Shown here: positions 10,781 to 23,270 of the stretch, one piece after another
Layout: each line of letters begins with the position of its first letter
Numbering within the stretch: position 1 is the stretch's first letter
Source: Hymenopellis radicata
Taxonomy: Eukaryota > Basidiomycota > Agaricomycetes > Agaricales > Physalacriaceae
Direction of reading: 5' to 3'
Assembly: GCA_015501595.1 (NCBI GenBank)
Contig: JADNRX010000165.1
Location: 1 to 64,000, forward strand
Length of the DNA: 64,000 bases
Position numbers and translations under genes: made by a program
The notes under the pieces: model-generated
What the model was told of the DNA's origin: nothing
Database searches by the model: none
The model's input: only the letters and a program-made list of their open reading frames with translations

Positions 10781-11032
10781 ACTGTCTGGACAGACCAGAG
10801 CCATATCCCATTCTTTCCTTCCCACTTCTCTCTGTAGTAGCATTACTGACCACACTTGATAAACAGCACGCTCCCCGGAACCCTTGGACTAACCTTCCAC
10901 CACCGGGTTGGCCGCGGGGTCCTTGGGGATAGAATGGGGGCATGTTAGACGTCCCACATGGTGGTGCGCCGTCTTCTTCGGACGTTCACACAAAGACCTC
11001 CTCTCGAGGCCATCAGTCTAAACAACCGGTGA

Positions 11033-11085
11033 GAGCCAAGAGGATCCCCGAGCCAGAGGGTTGGCTTGGGGATTCTTTTCGGTTC
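11033..11085 (+). ncRNA. Possible structured RNA hairpin (unit 1)
   Basis: A foldback of ~24 bp with a short loop: the inner arms gatccccgagcca and tggcttggggat pair, and the outer arms pair through several G-U wobbles (gagccaagag against cttttcggttc). It lies ~255 bp after a TATA box. Whether it is transcribed is unknown; a transcript-end structure or small-RNA precursor is possible. Confidence 0.35.
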
Positions 11086-11415
11086 TTTGGGGCCCTTTAG
11101 GCCGGACCCGTCACGCCCGTATGATGTATGATTTTGTGGACTTGCGTTCGTGAAAAAGTGCATTTTCGTACCCCCTACCCCAAAATAAAGTGTTCGAGGA
11201 TTTTTTTTCGAAGTTTCCGGCTGCAGCTTTTGTTTGTAGGGTATCCCAGCCATGTATTTTGCTATTAGAATTCAGTCTGTGAAGCCATACACCCCACCGA
11301 AGCGAATAGACTTAATCTCGAGTGCGCACTGCAAGTCAGCACAGCCACACAAGCGTTGAGTCCCAATCAGGCAGGTCCTCTTATCTGCCATCCATCGCTC
11401 GCGTACAGAGGACGC

Positions 11416-11845
11416 CCATCCAGGGGAGCAGAAGACGTCTCCCGCGAAGATGTCAGTAGGATGCGCCAGGAGAGAGGAGACGCACCCGAGAAGATGACCC
11501 GCTTGAAGACGCGCCCCAGAGGAGACGCACCCCAGAGGAGTCGCAGAGGAGCAGTCCGCGAAGAAGCACTCACGAAGACAACGCCCACGAAGACGTCTCC
11601 CGCGAGGATGTCTCTCACGAAGACGCCATCCGAGGAGCCACACCCGAAGAGCCACACCCGAAGAGCACCCCAGACGAGACGCCCCGCGCACCACAGAGGA
11701 GAGACGTCTCCCACGAAGACGCCTCCCACGAAGATATCACCACGACGACGCCCCCGACGCACCCCAGAGGAGACGTACCCGGCAAGGTCACTCCAGCGAA
11801 GCCAGAGACGGGTCCACGAAGATGTCGCGCTAGCAGAGAGGAGAC
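11416..11845. repeat. GAGGAGACG/CACGAAGACG minisatellite, copy 2
   Basis: Same array as at 275-700, differing by three single-base insertions and otherwise matching. It lies immediately upstream of the second DUF6589-like gene. Confidence 0.75.
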
Positions 11846-11968
11846 GCGCCCGGGAAGCCACGAGCAGCGTTGGTGGGCAGGGTGTGTGACGCGTCGTCCA
11901 ACGTGGAATCCTGACTGACAGTGATAGACTGAGCAACCGTACACATACACGTCTTGTAATCGGGTACC

Positions 11969-13656
11969 ATGTCGTCGCTTCCCCTTGCGGAAGCCAAAAA
12001 CATCGCTCAAGTACCGCATATACTCAAAATCACAGCCTCCAATGGAGGGAGCGGACAAGCGAAACTTAGTTCTGCCCTTGTCAGCATACCCAATCACAAT
12101 ACAAAGCTCAAAGATCTCGATTTGGCAGGCGCCATGGAGGCGCGTCTTCAAAGTGCCGCGCAATTTGGCATGGTACGCTAGGTGTCAATTCACGATTAAT
12201 GAAATTCACTTGAACAGAATGACCTTATGCCGAACCACGAGCAACGAGAGTCGATTTTACACCAGTCCATGATCATTATCGTGAAATCCCTCATCGAGCA
12301 TCATTCAGAATTCAAGCACCTTGCGAATAATCCTCTGCTGCAGTACAAGCCCCGCCGACCTCTTCCTCTTCATTTTAGGAATCAGCATATCTCCGTTCAT
12401 TCCGTTGTTGGGAAACACACAACCGCCCTGTACACCTCGCTCATAAATGAGACGTACACAAAACAGCTGGGCCTCGATGCGAAGATGTTTGAGAACTCTT
12501 TAATACCCAGTACGTCATTCGAATTCTATTCAACGTCGTAGTTGACTTTTTATCTAAGGTGTCAACTCTAGTGCGATAAATCAGGCTATTCGAAAAGCTC
12601 AGATAGCTTTGCGTCGTGCACCCCAACCATTAACTCCAGAACAGAAGCTCATCACGTCACTACAGGTAGACCCTTTGTTCAACTCAATCCGTATGAATAA
12701 TTCTGCTTGCACAGCTCGGTCCCGGTCTTCTAGATATCATGAAAACTTTTGTCAAAGCGTCCCTCGATAATCACGTCGGCCGCCCAGACATCCTTGGTTC
12801 ATGGTCGTCGACTTTCTCTATACTAAACAAAGCGCATCTCGCGAGTGGCGACCCCAAGGATTACCACAGCCTCCTGACTACCCTCGAGACCATGATGAAA
12901 GTGTCCTTCCTCGACTGCTGGCGCACCAACTGCGGTTTCCCCTCCATTGAGGCCTTCGCTGCCTCCAACCCCACACCCTCAGATCTCCTCGCCATCGCGC
13001 GGAAAATAGCCATCAACCACGCGAAACGCATTGTCCCGCAGGATCGTAACAATCCGGACGATGCGCAATATGCGAGCGAGTACGACACGGAGGAATGCGC
13101 CGCGTCGGATACAGTGTTTTACAACGGCAGACTTGGCCTGACCACGCTCCTCCGCATATTTATCCTAAAGTACGCGATCGACGATGCGGATATCGGAAGG
13201 GCGGAGGATATATTCGGAGTTATAAGTATAGCGCTGACAGGTGGCGGCAAGGATGCGTGGGCTGAAGAGCTCTTTCATTATATTCATGGCATCAAGTGCC
13301 TGTGGCCGGAGCCGTTTGCGTAAGTCCGGGTTTTCCTACCTATGCTCTACGTTGGCTGAGTGGATCCTAGGGATATCATGCGCGACAGCCTCATCATCAA
13401 CATATTCCGGGAGGGCTCGAATGCGCAGGCGGCTGATGTTTCCAAGGAATACCTGTCTGCGTATGCCAAGTTGAAGCCGATTGTTTGTGTATCACCAGTC
13501 ACGCCCTAATGTTGCTTGTAGTACTTTATAACGGTGAACGACGCGCCCGCGGATTTGTGGCACAAGGCCGAGAGCGTGGAAGACGCCGTTGGTATCGTTG
13601 ACGCGTTTGACGCGTGGATGAACCGCGATCAACCTCAAGGCTGCGTCGTTCAGTAG
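11969..13656 (+). CDS. DUF6589-like protein, copy 2
   Basis: Six exons give one open protein of about 485 residues ending in QGCVVQ. The start is the ATG in accATGtcgtcg, shared by all copies. Exon 1 must end at the donor GTACGC after ..QFGM, because the downstream alternative used in copy 3 would read an in-frame TAG here. Exon 2 ends at a strong donor (GTACGT), and exon 4 (about 200 codons) contains LLDIMKTFVKASL and FLDCWRTNCGFPS. The C-terminal half (NGRLGLTTLL, GDIGRAEDIFG-like spacing, GGGKDAWAEELFHYIHG) resembles the DUF6589 family of Agaricomycetes from memory; no search was possible. Function is unknown. Confidence 0.6.
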
Positions 13657-14159
13657 GCCCGAGCTTGTCTTGGTGATGGAGCACTATAGCTGGCCATAAT
13701 TGAAAATTGCTTTATTTGGAAATTGCCGACAGCCGTCGCAGTCAAGCACGCTCCGTGCCATTTTTCGGGAGAATATGGAGGATAACTCGGTGGTGGCAAT
13801 TAGGGTAGAAGGGCAGCGAGTGTAGCAGCTGCGGTGAGTGCTAGTGCTATGGGTAGCAGGCGAGACGAAGCAATATAGTCCACTATGCATCAATGAAATT
13901 GTAGTTCATTCAAAAACAGAATAAAACAGATCTGAACCAACGAAGAATGCACATTCCGAGGAAACAATACACTAAGGTGGATCTGGCATGGGACGTGCTC
14001 GAGTGCTCGACCGCCTTGATGTCAGCGTAGCAGAGGAGCCCGCCACAGACCCTCTGATTGCTGTCGAATGAAAAACAGATTTTCGCAGATGACAATCTGT
14101 ATTTCGGTCACTAGTTTACAGACCTGTAGTACTGAGGCTGTATAAAACAACAGTAGGAA

Positions 14160-14445
14160 TCTCTGGCTACGGTCGCGTCGCGCAAGCCCGAGGCGGAGGG
14201 CTCTATCGCGGCGATCTTCACATCGCTTGACGCCAACAAAGGTGCGGACGGGCTGCCTGAGCGCTTCGGCCAGCTCAAGCGCGACATATTCCACGACGAC
14301 CTCGTGCAGAGCTGGCGCGAAGTCGTCGCGGAGCTCGAGGTGGTCACTGACAAGGTCGTTGCCAAAGGATCTGAGGTAGGCGTCGTGGGCCTTTCAGTGT
14401 TAACCCTCACGTCTCTGACCTGCTGTGAAGATTATTCCCAAAATC
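14160..14445 (+). pseudogene. Truncated DUF1479 gene, exon 1 plus intron 1 (unit 2)
   Basis: Identical to the fragment at 3,011-3,296, with the same two breakpoints, so capture happened once, before the unit was duplicated. It shares the promoterless, start-less structure and is not expected to be functional. Confidence 0.9.
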
Positions 14446-15697
14446 CGTTCGCGTTCGACTTGAGAATTTTCCCGACCTCCCGCCCATAAATCGCGCCACA
14501 TCTGGCGGGTCCGGCGTGATTTGCACGGCGACAACGATGGCATGGTCTCCATCCTGTAGGAGCATTCGTCCGAGTCTGGGCTATCTGCGTCCTCGGGAGC
14601 TAGTCTAGACGATGAAATCAGCATTTGAAGAAATGAGTCAAATTTACAAGTCTCACCTCAACATGACGAGGTCAACGGCGGGGTCCATACTTGGGATAAA
14701 GCAGCTCCAAGGTGTTGGTCAGGGGGGCAAGAAATTGAAAGAGATATCTGTGTAAAGGCGGTTAGCTACGGCCACGAGAGGGATGTTTATCTCCTTACCA
14801 TTGACATAAGTAACCATGTAAACGGCCAAGTACTACACAATCTATACTGAACGGGAACTAGTCAGCAAAGGTAACTCAAGTAGTCGGAATTTCACTTGCC
14901 TATCAAACACGGGGGGCCATATAGACAAGGTTCAGTCTTGGTTCAGTCGGTACGGCGCAGATCGACACATGCTTGTCATGTAACCTGCATCGATGTAGTC
15001 GCGACGACTTACCATACTTGCGTGAAACAAGAAATCCCGCATCAACGAGAATATCCGAGGCGGTAATCATATCTTGAGGAAACGATTAGTGTTTCCCGTC
15101 ACGGAAGCATCTCCAGTAATGTTCCAGCGTTCCAGCCGGCACGCAGCCAAACTGTCTTGCACCGGCACGTAGCCAAATGAGTTGTTACGCCTGTCCACCG
15201 TGAGCCGAAGACGGATTTCACATCCCCGGCGCAGAGCCAAGTTCACGTCGTCGTCCGCAGTCAAGTCCAGTGTTTGACGGCGGCGAGACAAGTGCCGAGT
15301 CGAGGTATTAGTACAAGCTGTAAGTAAGGTCAGTATTGAATGTCATATCCTATCAAATGACACTTACAATTCAACAAGAGGGCGAGACGCGACGTTCTTC
15401 CTGTAAATACGTGAGTAAAAGCGTAGATAAGTAGAGTGCGGATGAACAGCTCACCAATGAAAGGCCAGCCCCCAATAAGACAATGTCGGGGTATAACCAC
15501 ACTCTCAAGGCCATAAGTTTCCCCCCGCCGTCTCGTGGATCACTGGCAGCCGGCGCGAAGCCAAACTGTTATTCACCGGCACGGAGCCAAATGTTTCCGT
15601 TGAAGGTGAGAGCAGGTCGTTTCTTTTGTTGATGAACGCCGTCCTGCAGAAACACGAAGTGGTGAGTAGTCGTACAACAAGAAAAGGAAAGACTTAC
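14446..15697 (-). other. Minus-strand exon-like segments (unit 2)
   Basis: Counterpart of 3,297-4,570, with the same introns and both copies of the SFG(Y/S)VPV-type motif. Two opposite one-base differences near 15,080-15,097 cancel each other in the frame ending ..FLKI, compared with ..CLKI in unit 1. Confidence 0.35.
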
Positions 15698-17034
15698 CGA
15701 CGTGAACAAGGCAGCGGTAAGGGTACACTGATACCAGCCGATAAGGAGAGTGTTACGAAGAGGGCTATGCAACGGCTTACCCTTTGTGTTTGCATTACTG
15801 AGTGGCCCACGGCGTCGCGAACAAGCGGTGTTACAAAGCTGTAATTGAGCATCAACACCTGTCGATAAGAGCAGTAAGTCAAATGAAAGAACGGTGCGAG
15901 CGAGTCTAACATACCTCTTCTTGGTGTTGACCCGACTAAGACTATATCAAGAGTTAGACTTCGGGGGCGACGAAGAGTGTAACAAGACAAGCGTACCAGT
16001 TACGCAAACAGTTCCTAGTCGAACAAGAGATCGTGGAGCCTGTCTGACGATTTATCCAGAGGCAGGCGGAACCGAGGCGAGTCGGACTGTGATGGGAATG
16101 AGTTCACGAGTCAGAAGACGAAATCAGGCGACTCACCGTGCTAGTCGAGGCGGCAAGCTTCAAGTCCATAGTCGCGTCGATAGACTGGAAAGCCATGGTA
16201 AGTCGAGCATTACAACGAAGACATAAGAGAGCTTGCCTGTGGTTCTTTGAGGAGGTCGCCAAACATTCCACGGGTACGGTTGAACGTGGTGCTCCCAGTT
16301 GGCGAAGACAACAGTCGGGCAAAGAATCTTGGACGTTTGCAGTCGACTAAATCTGCAGGACAGCGTCGGCAGGTTTGTCCGTGAGAGGTGGAGATTTATT
16401 CCCGAGGGTAATGGAACCCTTTGACGGCGAGAGCGGCGGGGTATGTCTACGGCTTTCGTGAGTTCAGGACCAATGGAGACAACAAAAGACGTACCAAGAG
16501 TCAAGGCCTGACGACAAGTGGGTCTGGGACGAGGTAAGCCGTTGATACCACAGTAAGGAATAACAAAACGCACCAGAGAACGATGCTCGGAGCCCGTATT
16601 GCATTCCACACTACACCCCCGTTGGACGCGACAACCTCAACGACGCGGCGGAATCCTACACAAAGAGCCCTTTCAGTAAGACGGTTGACGACAAGAAAAT
16701 GAAGTGTGAACTAACCAGTGTTCGAATGGCGATGAGAGAGGGCGTCGCGAGCGGCGACGACATAAAATGAAGGAAGCCTGTGAAATGTTAGCCAGCTTAG
16801 CGACGTGTACAGGTCAAAGACGACGAACCAGAGCGGTGAGAAACGGGCTTGAGGGCGGGGCGCTGGAGGTAAGAACGAGTCAACGAGGGTGGTATGATGG
16901 TGGTAGGAGGAAACCCACCTGTCACGATCAACGTGACCTTTTTGACCGCGTCGGAATGGCGATGGAGAGCGCGTCGGCAGCGACGTTGAGAGCAATGCTG
17001 GCAATGAGGAAGCAGTGATATAAGACATGGGCAT
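15698..17034 (-). pseudogene. Intron-dense minus-strand gene, damaged copy (unit 2)
   Basis: Counterpart of 4,571-5,901, with the same ATG context, TATA box (17,114-17,121) and most introns. Exon 2's downstream intron even has a better branch site (gctaac). Lesions: the donor of the exon equivalent to 5106-5311 has changed from GTCTCT to CTCTCT, and the exon equivalent to 4873-4960 has a length change leading to a stop (..LFD*). The final exon keeps the frame that copy 1 loses. Neither copy therefore reads through completely. Confidence 0.4.
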
Positions 17035-19609
17035 GAATGAGGGAGAAGACAGGTCAAAAATGGGAAGAAAGGAAGGAAGTAGGTGATGATAGACTTCGGA
17101 GGGATTCCATCGCCTTATATATTGTTTCCCAGTAGTCCAGGCTCCACAAGACGTAAATAAATTCCGAGAATCAAGACCCGTGATGCGCGAATACCCGCTG
17201 AGCCGAGAACTTTGAAAGTTCCAAGCCAATTATTGTGCCGCCACTCGGACTCATTTCCGTCTCCTACGCGAACTGAGCGCCCTGACAACATAATAGCAAC
17301 AGAAATAGCTCACAAATAAACATCGAATGTTGAGTCTATGAAGGACCTCAGACCCCGTTGTACGTAGGTAAATAGAAACCAGTTGGACTCACCTCCTCCT
17401 CAGAATGCACTGATTCTGTATTCCTTTCGTTCGCGCCAAGTCTCCGCGGTACAAAATGCTCCCATCGTTTCAAGGAGAGGACCCTGATCGTCTGATGTGA
17501 ATCATCTAGAATAAACAGACGGGGAACTGAAAAACATGCAGATTGGTATTTCGTGGCGGCGGACATTCGCTTCGCGTTGCGTTCTGGGCACGGAAAGTAG
17601 TCGGCGTTTACGTTCTGATAACATATAATAGGGTCAGACCGAAATTGAAGCGAACAGTGGACAACGGAAAAGGCACGAACCTTCTGAGTGCCAAATTGAA
17701 TTCTGCATTATTGTCGTGTAAGTGTCAATTACGGCCGAAATGACACCACAAGTAGGGCTACACAAGGTGTATACAGGTACTAGAGTCGCGATATTGGGCC
17801 GGATTTGGCGGGAAACGCGAATTGCGCAAAAGTGTCGGAGGGGATGGAGGGGGAGAACGACCACTTGCGTCATTTCCCCACATCCGAGAGTCGAGAGATA
17901 AGATAGAAACAACCCCAGACGCGTCATAGGGTCCAGGAAATCCTCGTGCTATCGATGCTCAGGGTCCAAGACGCCTCGCTGAGCGGTTGACGCGAAAAGC
18001 GGGCGTAAAAGCGCGTCCAGTAGTCCAAGCACCGTCGGAATTCGGCTTACGTAAGGCACAGAGCAATATCCAGGTAAATTCAGGTATCCCAGAGCCCAGC
18101 GATAATGGAAATGCAAGGGGTCGAGCGAGTGTAACCGCCGCAAGATCGGAATCGTCGTGGTTCGAGTCCAAGTTTACCCGATCACCTGGGGTGACCTGGG
18201 CTCGATCTATTACATCCAACACGACATTTCTCTGTCAATTCCGAGACCATAGGACGTCTAGAACAGGTACGCAGCTTGGTATACCCGCTGGGTGAGCGGA
18301 GTGAATATACCATGTAGGACACGCGATATCCTCCTGGCGACACCACGGACATCATGTCCAGGGTTCACATTACCGATCGCACTAGTCTCTGTGTTCGCCC
18401 TGGGCGAAGTTTTTGAGAAGTCAACATTGGAGGTTTCGGCTGGACACGCTTCGACATTAATGTCAACAAGTGATATACCCGTAAGTCCGGTCTTTTCTCC
18501 GATTCTGGGTCATTACCATGTTTTAGTAGGAACTCTTAGCATACTTTACATGTCATCAACAACCTCTCGAGTGTCTCCAATGGCATGATATTTCAAGATA
18601 TGTATTTTTACTACAATCTAGGTAACACTTTCGAAGGCCATAGTAACAACATTGGCACGATTTCAGTCATTTCACACAATGAAGAAGTTGGCAAATCACT
18701 TCATATTTCGCTACGCTACAACAAGATCTTTCTAGCGACGGTATTTCGACTGATGGACATACTACCGCCTCAACCCGGACATAATAACCCCCTCGAAACC
18801 GCATGCAAGATGAAGCCACAAATCCACGGGAGCAATACGGCGACGTAGGCGCCGTCTGTACGAGAGCTAACGACCAATCAAAACTGGAAGTGAACAGAAT
18901 TAGAAGGACGAACCTGGTGCCTCTCGTCGTTGAATATTGCCGATCCTGGGTGCTAATGCAACAGAGGCCGTGTCCGTGGGTCTAGTGGGGGCCTCTGTAG
19001 CCCCAGGTCTCGTTCATACTGATGTCGTCCTAGTCGTTACGCGACTTCTGTAAGTGTGGCGCATTGTTCAGGCAAGTCATCCAAACCGCAGCAGTGAGAA
19101 GCCCGCAACGCGGGCGCAGCGGCGAATAGCCGCTGGTCACTGCTGCCAATATTCTAAACCAATCATGAGCCGTCAGCGTAAGAATTCAGGCAGGTAAAGG
19201 TACGTACTCGAAATGAAGTCCCGGATAATGTTCCAAATGCGGCGAGAATACCGAGCGTCGAGCGTGAAGAGATCCAGATCTGCATCAACGGCGTAGTTTA
19301 TCCGAGAGTAAAGGGGCGGCCGTAAGTCCATGCGAAATCGAGCCAAACGAGAATAGCAGATGACAAGCCGCTCCGGCGATGAGACGGCGGTCGCATATCG
19401 CGTTCCCCAGAAGTCGAGATATCGGTCTTGAAACGCGAGCGAAGGAGTCCAGTCAGGCGGACGTCATGCAGGCCGCGAAGCGGCCGAATTGATTCCTGGC
19501 GCGGTATGAGGTTCAAAATGAAAGAATTCGAAGCCAAGACATACCGAATTTGATGGCAAGACGGCGCTGAACTCTGGGAAATTCATGTCAGAAACACTTC
19601 CCAAATGAA
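17035..19609. other. Unresolved spacer (unit 2)
   Basis: Counterpart of 5,902-8,430, with the same minus-strand exon-like piece near 17,395-17,566. It has many substitutions and small indels against unit 1 and no gene that can be read. Confidence 0.4.
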
Positions 19610-20360
19610 CCCGCAATTCTTACTTTTTCCTGAAAAAAAAGCCCGGCCGGCGAGGCCACCCCACGCCGTAGACGTTCAATAGCCTGTGTTCGAAAAGCCG
19701 AAGTCGTGAGGTGGGGTGGCGGCGGCCAAGGAGGCGGCGCAGCCGCCTCTTCGTCTAGGCGCGAAAGACCGTCCATTGCGTAAGGGATCTCATCAGATCT
19801 ACGCACGAAATGAAGTCGATTTGATCTAAGAAGGGTCAGAAATGCGAGCGGAAAATGATGCAAAGCAAGCACCATTTTCCTGGGAAAAAAGCCAGGCCGG
19901 CGAGGCCACCACACGCTGGAAGGAGATGGATATCTCGTGTTCCACTCTAGACGTCTTGAAGTAGAGGTGCCCACGTCGTCGGTCGCGTGTCGGGAGGCGG
20001 CGCAGCCGCCTCTGCGTTTCCCAAGGAATCGTAAGGCGCATAGCTCGGGCGCAATTTGAACCAAATATCAATGCGAGATCTGATGCAAAGGGTCAGAAAT
20101 GAAGGGGGGATATCAACACGAAATACGCACCATTTCACCAGAAAAAATGCCGGTCCGGCGAGGACACCCCACGCAGTTCTCCTTCGAGATTTCATTTCCC
20201 TCATTTGAAAGTTGCCACGTCAAGGCGTCGTAGTCCTGTTGACAGCCGCAAGGTCGATTGTACAGAGAATGAAACGGATCTTGAAAAAACTCAAAATGGA
20301 GAACGAAAAGGACAAAAATTACGCACCTTTCCCGCAGATTCAAGCCTGCCCGGCGAGGGC
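19610..20360. repeat. Same ~250-bp repeats in unit 2
   Basis: Cores lie near 19,636, 19,889 and 20,147, with a weaker fourth copy near 20,345 (cctgcccggcgagggcatcc). The palindrome gaggcggcgcagccgcctc occurs twice (near 19,731 and 19,996). The fourth unit is replaced by different sequence in unit 1. Confidence 0.6.
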
Positions 20361-20595
20361 ATCCATGGTATTCAGAATCGTGGTTCCAGTCGAAGCGCAA
20401 GTCGTTCCGCGGCGGAATCGAACTTTCAAACTGGCGAAACGCGTCGTGTTCCGGGTCGGCGCTTTTGCAGATGATGGCGGGAGGAGAACGTTGAACTGCC
20501 TCATTGGGCACGATCGACGGTCCTTCTTGCTTCCTCTCAGTCACGTCGCGTCAAGACGCTGCCCATTACGCTCGTCTCCATGACTACACCCTGTC

Positions 20596-21530
20596 AAAAA
20601 AAATAGTCAGCTTTGGAATATGAAACCACACTGTACACGCACCTGGAAACTTTTGCATCTAGTCGCTCTACCACTGTCTCAACCTTCGTCTCGTGTATCG
20701 CTCGACGTCCCGCTCCTTCTGCGAATTCTGCCCCCGGATCTGCGTAAATTGAGCTGCTCGACTCTGCTTCTGCCTTTTGCGAATTCCGAGACCGGATCTG
20801 CGAGCCCTGGAACAACAGAGTCTTCAGCAGGCGAACGGCACCCAGCACCCAGACGACAACTAACGTACCGCAAACCCCGACCGTGGAACTCCAAACTCGA
20901 ATGTGGACAAATTGAGCGGCTATGGTCTCGCGACGCACTCTGTTCGCCTTGCTACCGCTTGAACAACACCGACTGTATGAAATCTCAGCGGGCGAACAGG
21001 GCAAAGACGACGGATGGCTTACCCAAAAATTCTAAACCGGGATCTGGACGAATTGAGGGGCTGTCTCTACGTCACGCGAGCTCTTCGAAACTCCCGTCAA
21101 TACCTCAAAGACTGTATGGAATTTCAGCGGGTGAACCGACTCAAGGCGACAACTGACTTACCGTCACTGAACAATCCCAAAATCCAAACCCGAATCTGGA
21201 CGAATTGAACGACTATGTACGCGTCTCACAAGCCGTCAAAGACTGTATGAATATTCCCCGGGTGAGAGACTCTTTTAGTGCAGGAACCACATTAACAGGT
21301 AAGCTTACCAGCTCGTTGTAGACATGTCGGAAGGCTGAAAATGTCCCGAGACGATAGAATTGCAGCAGACGAGCCGGCTCGAGAGCGAGACAGGTCGACT
21401 TGCTGTGCTGTTCAAGTCGAACTGGAAGTGCCAACGACGAGACGTAGTGACGGGAGGAACGAATGAGCTTGCCGAGACCGTGCATTACTTACCCAAACAC
21501 GGCGGATTTTCGCGATTCAGGGCTCTAGAC
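20596..21530 (-). other. Tandemly repeated exon-like modules, minus strand (unit 2)
   Basis: Nearly identical to 9,406-10,330, with the same donors and the same three QFVQIRV-type blocks. One block is extended by a few codons before its GTACGT donor through an insertion (near 20,873). This stretch is much better conserved between the units than the DNA before it. Confidence 0.35.
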
Positions 21531-21975
21531 TCTGCTTCGTAAGACCCTGCCCGCCGCATCGCAAGACACTTTCCTGTTCAATGTCTTGTTCAATTTCATT
21601 GTCCGGTTTATTCATGACATTGTCCTTGATTTTCCCAGTCGACAGACACCAAGAACTTAACGGGACCTAACTAGCCTGTGTACACACCTCTATTCCTGGA
21701 CTGGGCAAGGTACAGAAGGATCGTCCCTGCCTACTTCCAATATTGCAATGACGGAGTGGTGAATTCCTTTGAGCTGCTAGTCTGGCATTTGGGCATCAGA
21801 ACGGGACATTCAGTATATGTATCAAAAGCTACAAGTCAGCGCTATTGAACGGTATGGAGGAGAAGTCGAACAGACACAAAGAAGTGTGGCGCAACGCGGC
21901 GTGCCAAGTCTGCATCTAGACTCGCTACGTAAGTGGTCTGATACCGTGTCGGAGTGGAAATTCATCTTGAGAGGG

Positions 21976-21982
21976 TATATAA
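21976..21982 (+). promoter_or_regulatory. TATA box upstream of distal hairpin (unit 2)
   Basis: TATATAA in the same context (gggtatataaaccg) with the same CT-rich tract, kept although the surrounding ~400 bp has diverged. It supports a real promoter for a short, probably non-coding transcript. Confidence 0.5.
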
Positions 21983-22236
21983 ACCGTCTGGACAGACCAG
22001 AGGGATATCTCATTCCTTCCTTCCCACTTCTCTGTAGTAGCATTACTGTCATACTGACCACACTTTATAAACGGCCCCTCCCCGGAACCCTTGAGCTAAC
22101 CTTCCACCACTGGGTCGGCCGCGGGGCTCTTGGGGATAGAAAGGGGAGGGCGTCAGACGTTCCACATGGTGGTACGCCGTCTTCGGACGTTCTGGTAAAG
22201 TCCTCAATTGAGGCCACCGGTCTAATCAACCGGTGT

Positions 22237-22290
22237 GAGCTGAAAGGGAGCCTCCAGTCATTAATTTGACTGGAGGCTCCTTTTCGGCTC
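22237..22290 (+). ncRNA. Possible structured RNA hairpin (unit 2)
   Basis: A perfect inner stem of 14 bp (ggagcctccagtca against tgactggaggctcc) with a 6-nt loop, extended by outer arms gagctgaaag and cttttcggctc with G-U pairs. It has the same position and outer arms as the unit 1 hairpin, but the inner stem sequence is different, so base pairing rather than sequence has been kept. Confidence 0.4.
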
Positions 22291-22609
22291 ATTGGGGCCC
22301 ACCAGGCCGGACCCTTCACGCTCGTATGATGTATGATTTAAGTGGACTTGCGCTCAGAAAAATGAGCGGCGACCTTACATGATTTGTCATCTTTTTATTT
22401 ACGCACTTCCGCTGTCTGAATTTCTATGGTAGAGTATCCCAGCAATGTATTTTACGATTAAAGTGCAATCCATGAAGCCGTACACCCTACCAAAGCGAAG
22501 ATACTTAATCTCGAGTGAATAGCACGGCCGTCAGCACAGCCACACTGGCGTTGAGTCCCAAACAGGCAGGTGCTGTTATCTGCAATCCATCGCGCGCACA
22601 CATAGGACG

Positions 22610-23150
22610 CCCACCCAGAGGCGCACGAAGACATCTCCCGCGAAGATGTCAGTAGGACCGAGGAGACGCCATCCGAAGAGCCACACCCGAAGATGCTCCC
22701 CACGAAGATGCCCCGGAAGGCACTCGCTTGAAGATGCACCCCAGAGGACTCGGCGCAGGAAGACGCTCCCCGAGAAGATGTCAGCACGACGCGCCAGGAG
22801 AGAGGAGACGCACCCGAGGAGATGACCCGCTTGAAGACGCGCCCCAGAGGAGACGCTCCCAGGAAGAGCAGTCGATGGAAGAAGCACCCCAGAGGAGCAG
22901 TCCGCGAAGCACCCAGAGGAGACGCCATCCGAGGAGCCACACCCGAAGAGCCACACCCGAAGAGCACCCCAGACGAGACGCCCCGCGCACCACAGAGGAG
23001 AGACGTCTCCCACGAAGACGCCTCCCACGAAGATATCACCACGACGACGCCCCGACGCACCCCAGAGGAGACGTACCTGGGAAGGTCACTTCAGCGACGC
23101 CAGAGACGGGTCCACGAAGATGTCGCGCCAGCAGAGAGGAGACGCGCCCC
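22610..23150. repeat. GAGGAGACG/CACGAAGACG minisatellite, copy 3
   Basis: The same repeat family in the third unit, longer by roughly 100 bp and rearranged in its first half, as expected for an unstable array. It sits upstream of the third DUF6589-like gene. Confidence 0.75.
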
Positions 23151-23270
23151 GGGAAGCCACGAGCAGCGTTGGTGGGCAGGGTGTGTGACGCGTCGTCCAA
23201 CGTGGAATCCTGACTGACAGTCTCTGATAGAGTGACTGAGCAACAGTACACATACACGTCTTGCCTTACC

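Larger units (their letters stand above)
1..11141. repeat. Tandem duplication unit, copy 1
   Basis: First copy of an ~11.1-kb direct repeat; the next unit starts at 11,142 with the same sequence. It contains, in order, a minisatellite, a DUF6589-like gene, a truncated DUF1479 exon, and ~7.5 kb of minus-strand exon-like material and repeats, ending in a TATA box plus hairpin. Apart from single-base indels, the first ~3.75 kb is almost identical to copy 2. The middle (about 3.9-9.3 kb) is clearly more diverged, and 9.3-10.69 kb is again nearly identical. No terminal inverted repeats or target-site duplication were seen at the unit borders, so this looks like segmental duplication rather than a transposon. 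Confidence 0.9.
11142..22347. repeat. Tandem duplication unit, copy 2
   Basis: Second full copy of the unit, joined directly to copy 1 and to the partial copy 3. The junctions share the run gatgtatgattt followed by gtggacttgcg or a close variant. Its DUF6589-like gene is intact in reading frame, unlike the one in copy 1. The distal ~430 bp (21,915-22,340) has diverged from copy 1 (10,700-11,135) much more than the neighbouring sequence, although the TATA box and hairpin are kept. Confidence 0.9.

Noticed and set aside
1..22347. The 11.1-kb unit as a DNA transposon
   Set aside because: No terminal inverted repeats, target-site duplication, transposase, reverse transcriptase or integrase motifs were found; the borders look like a plain tandem junction.
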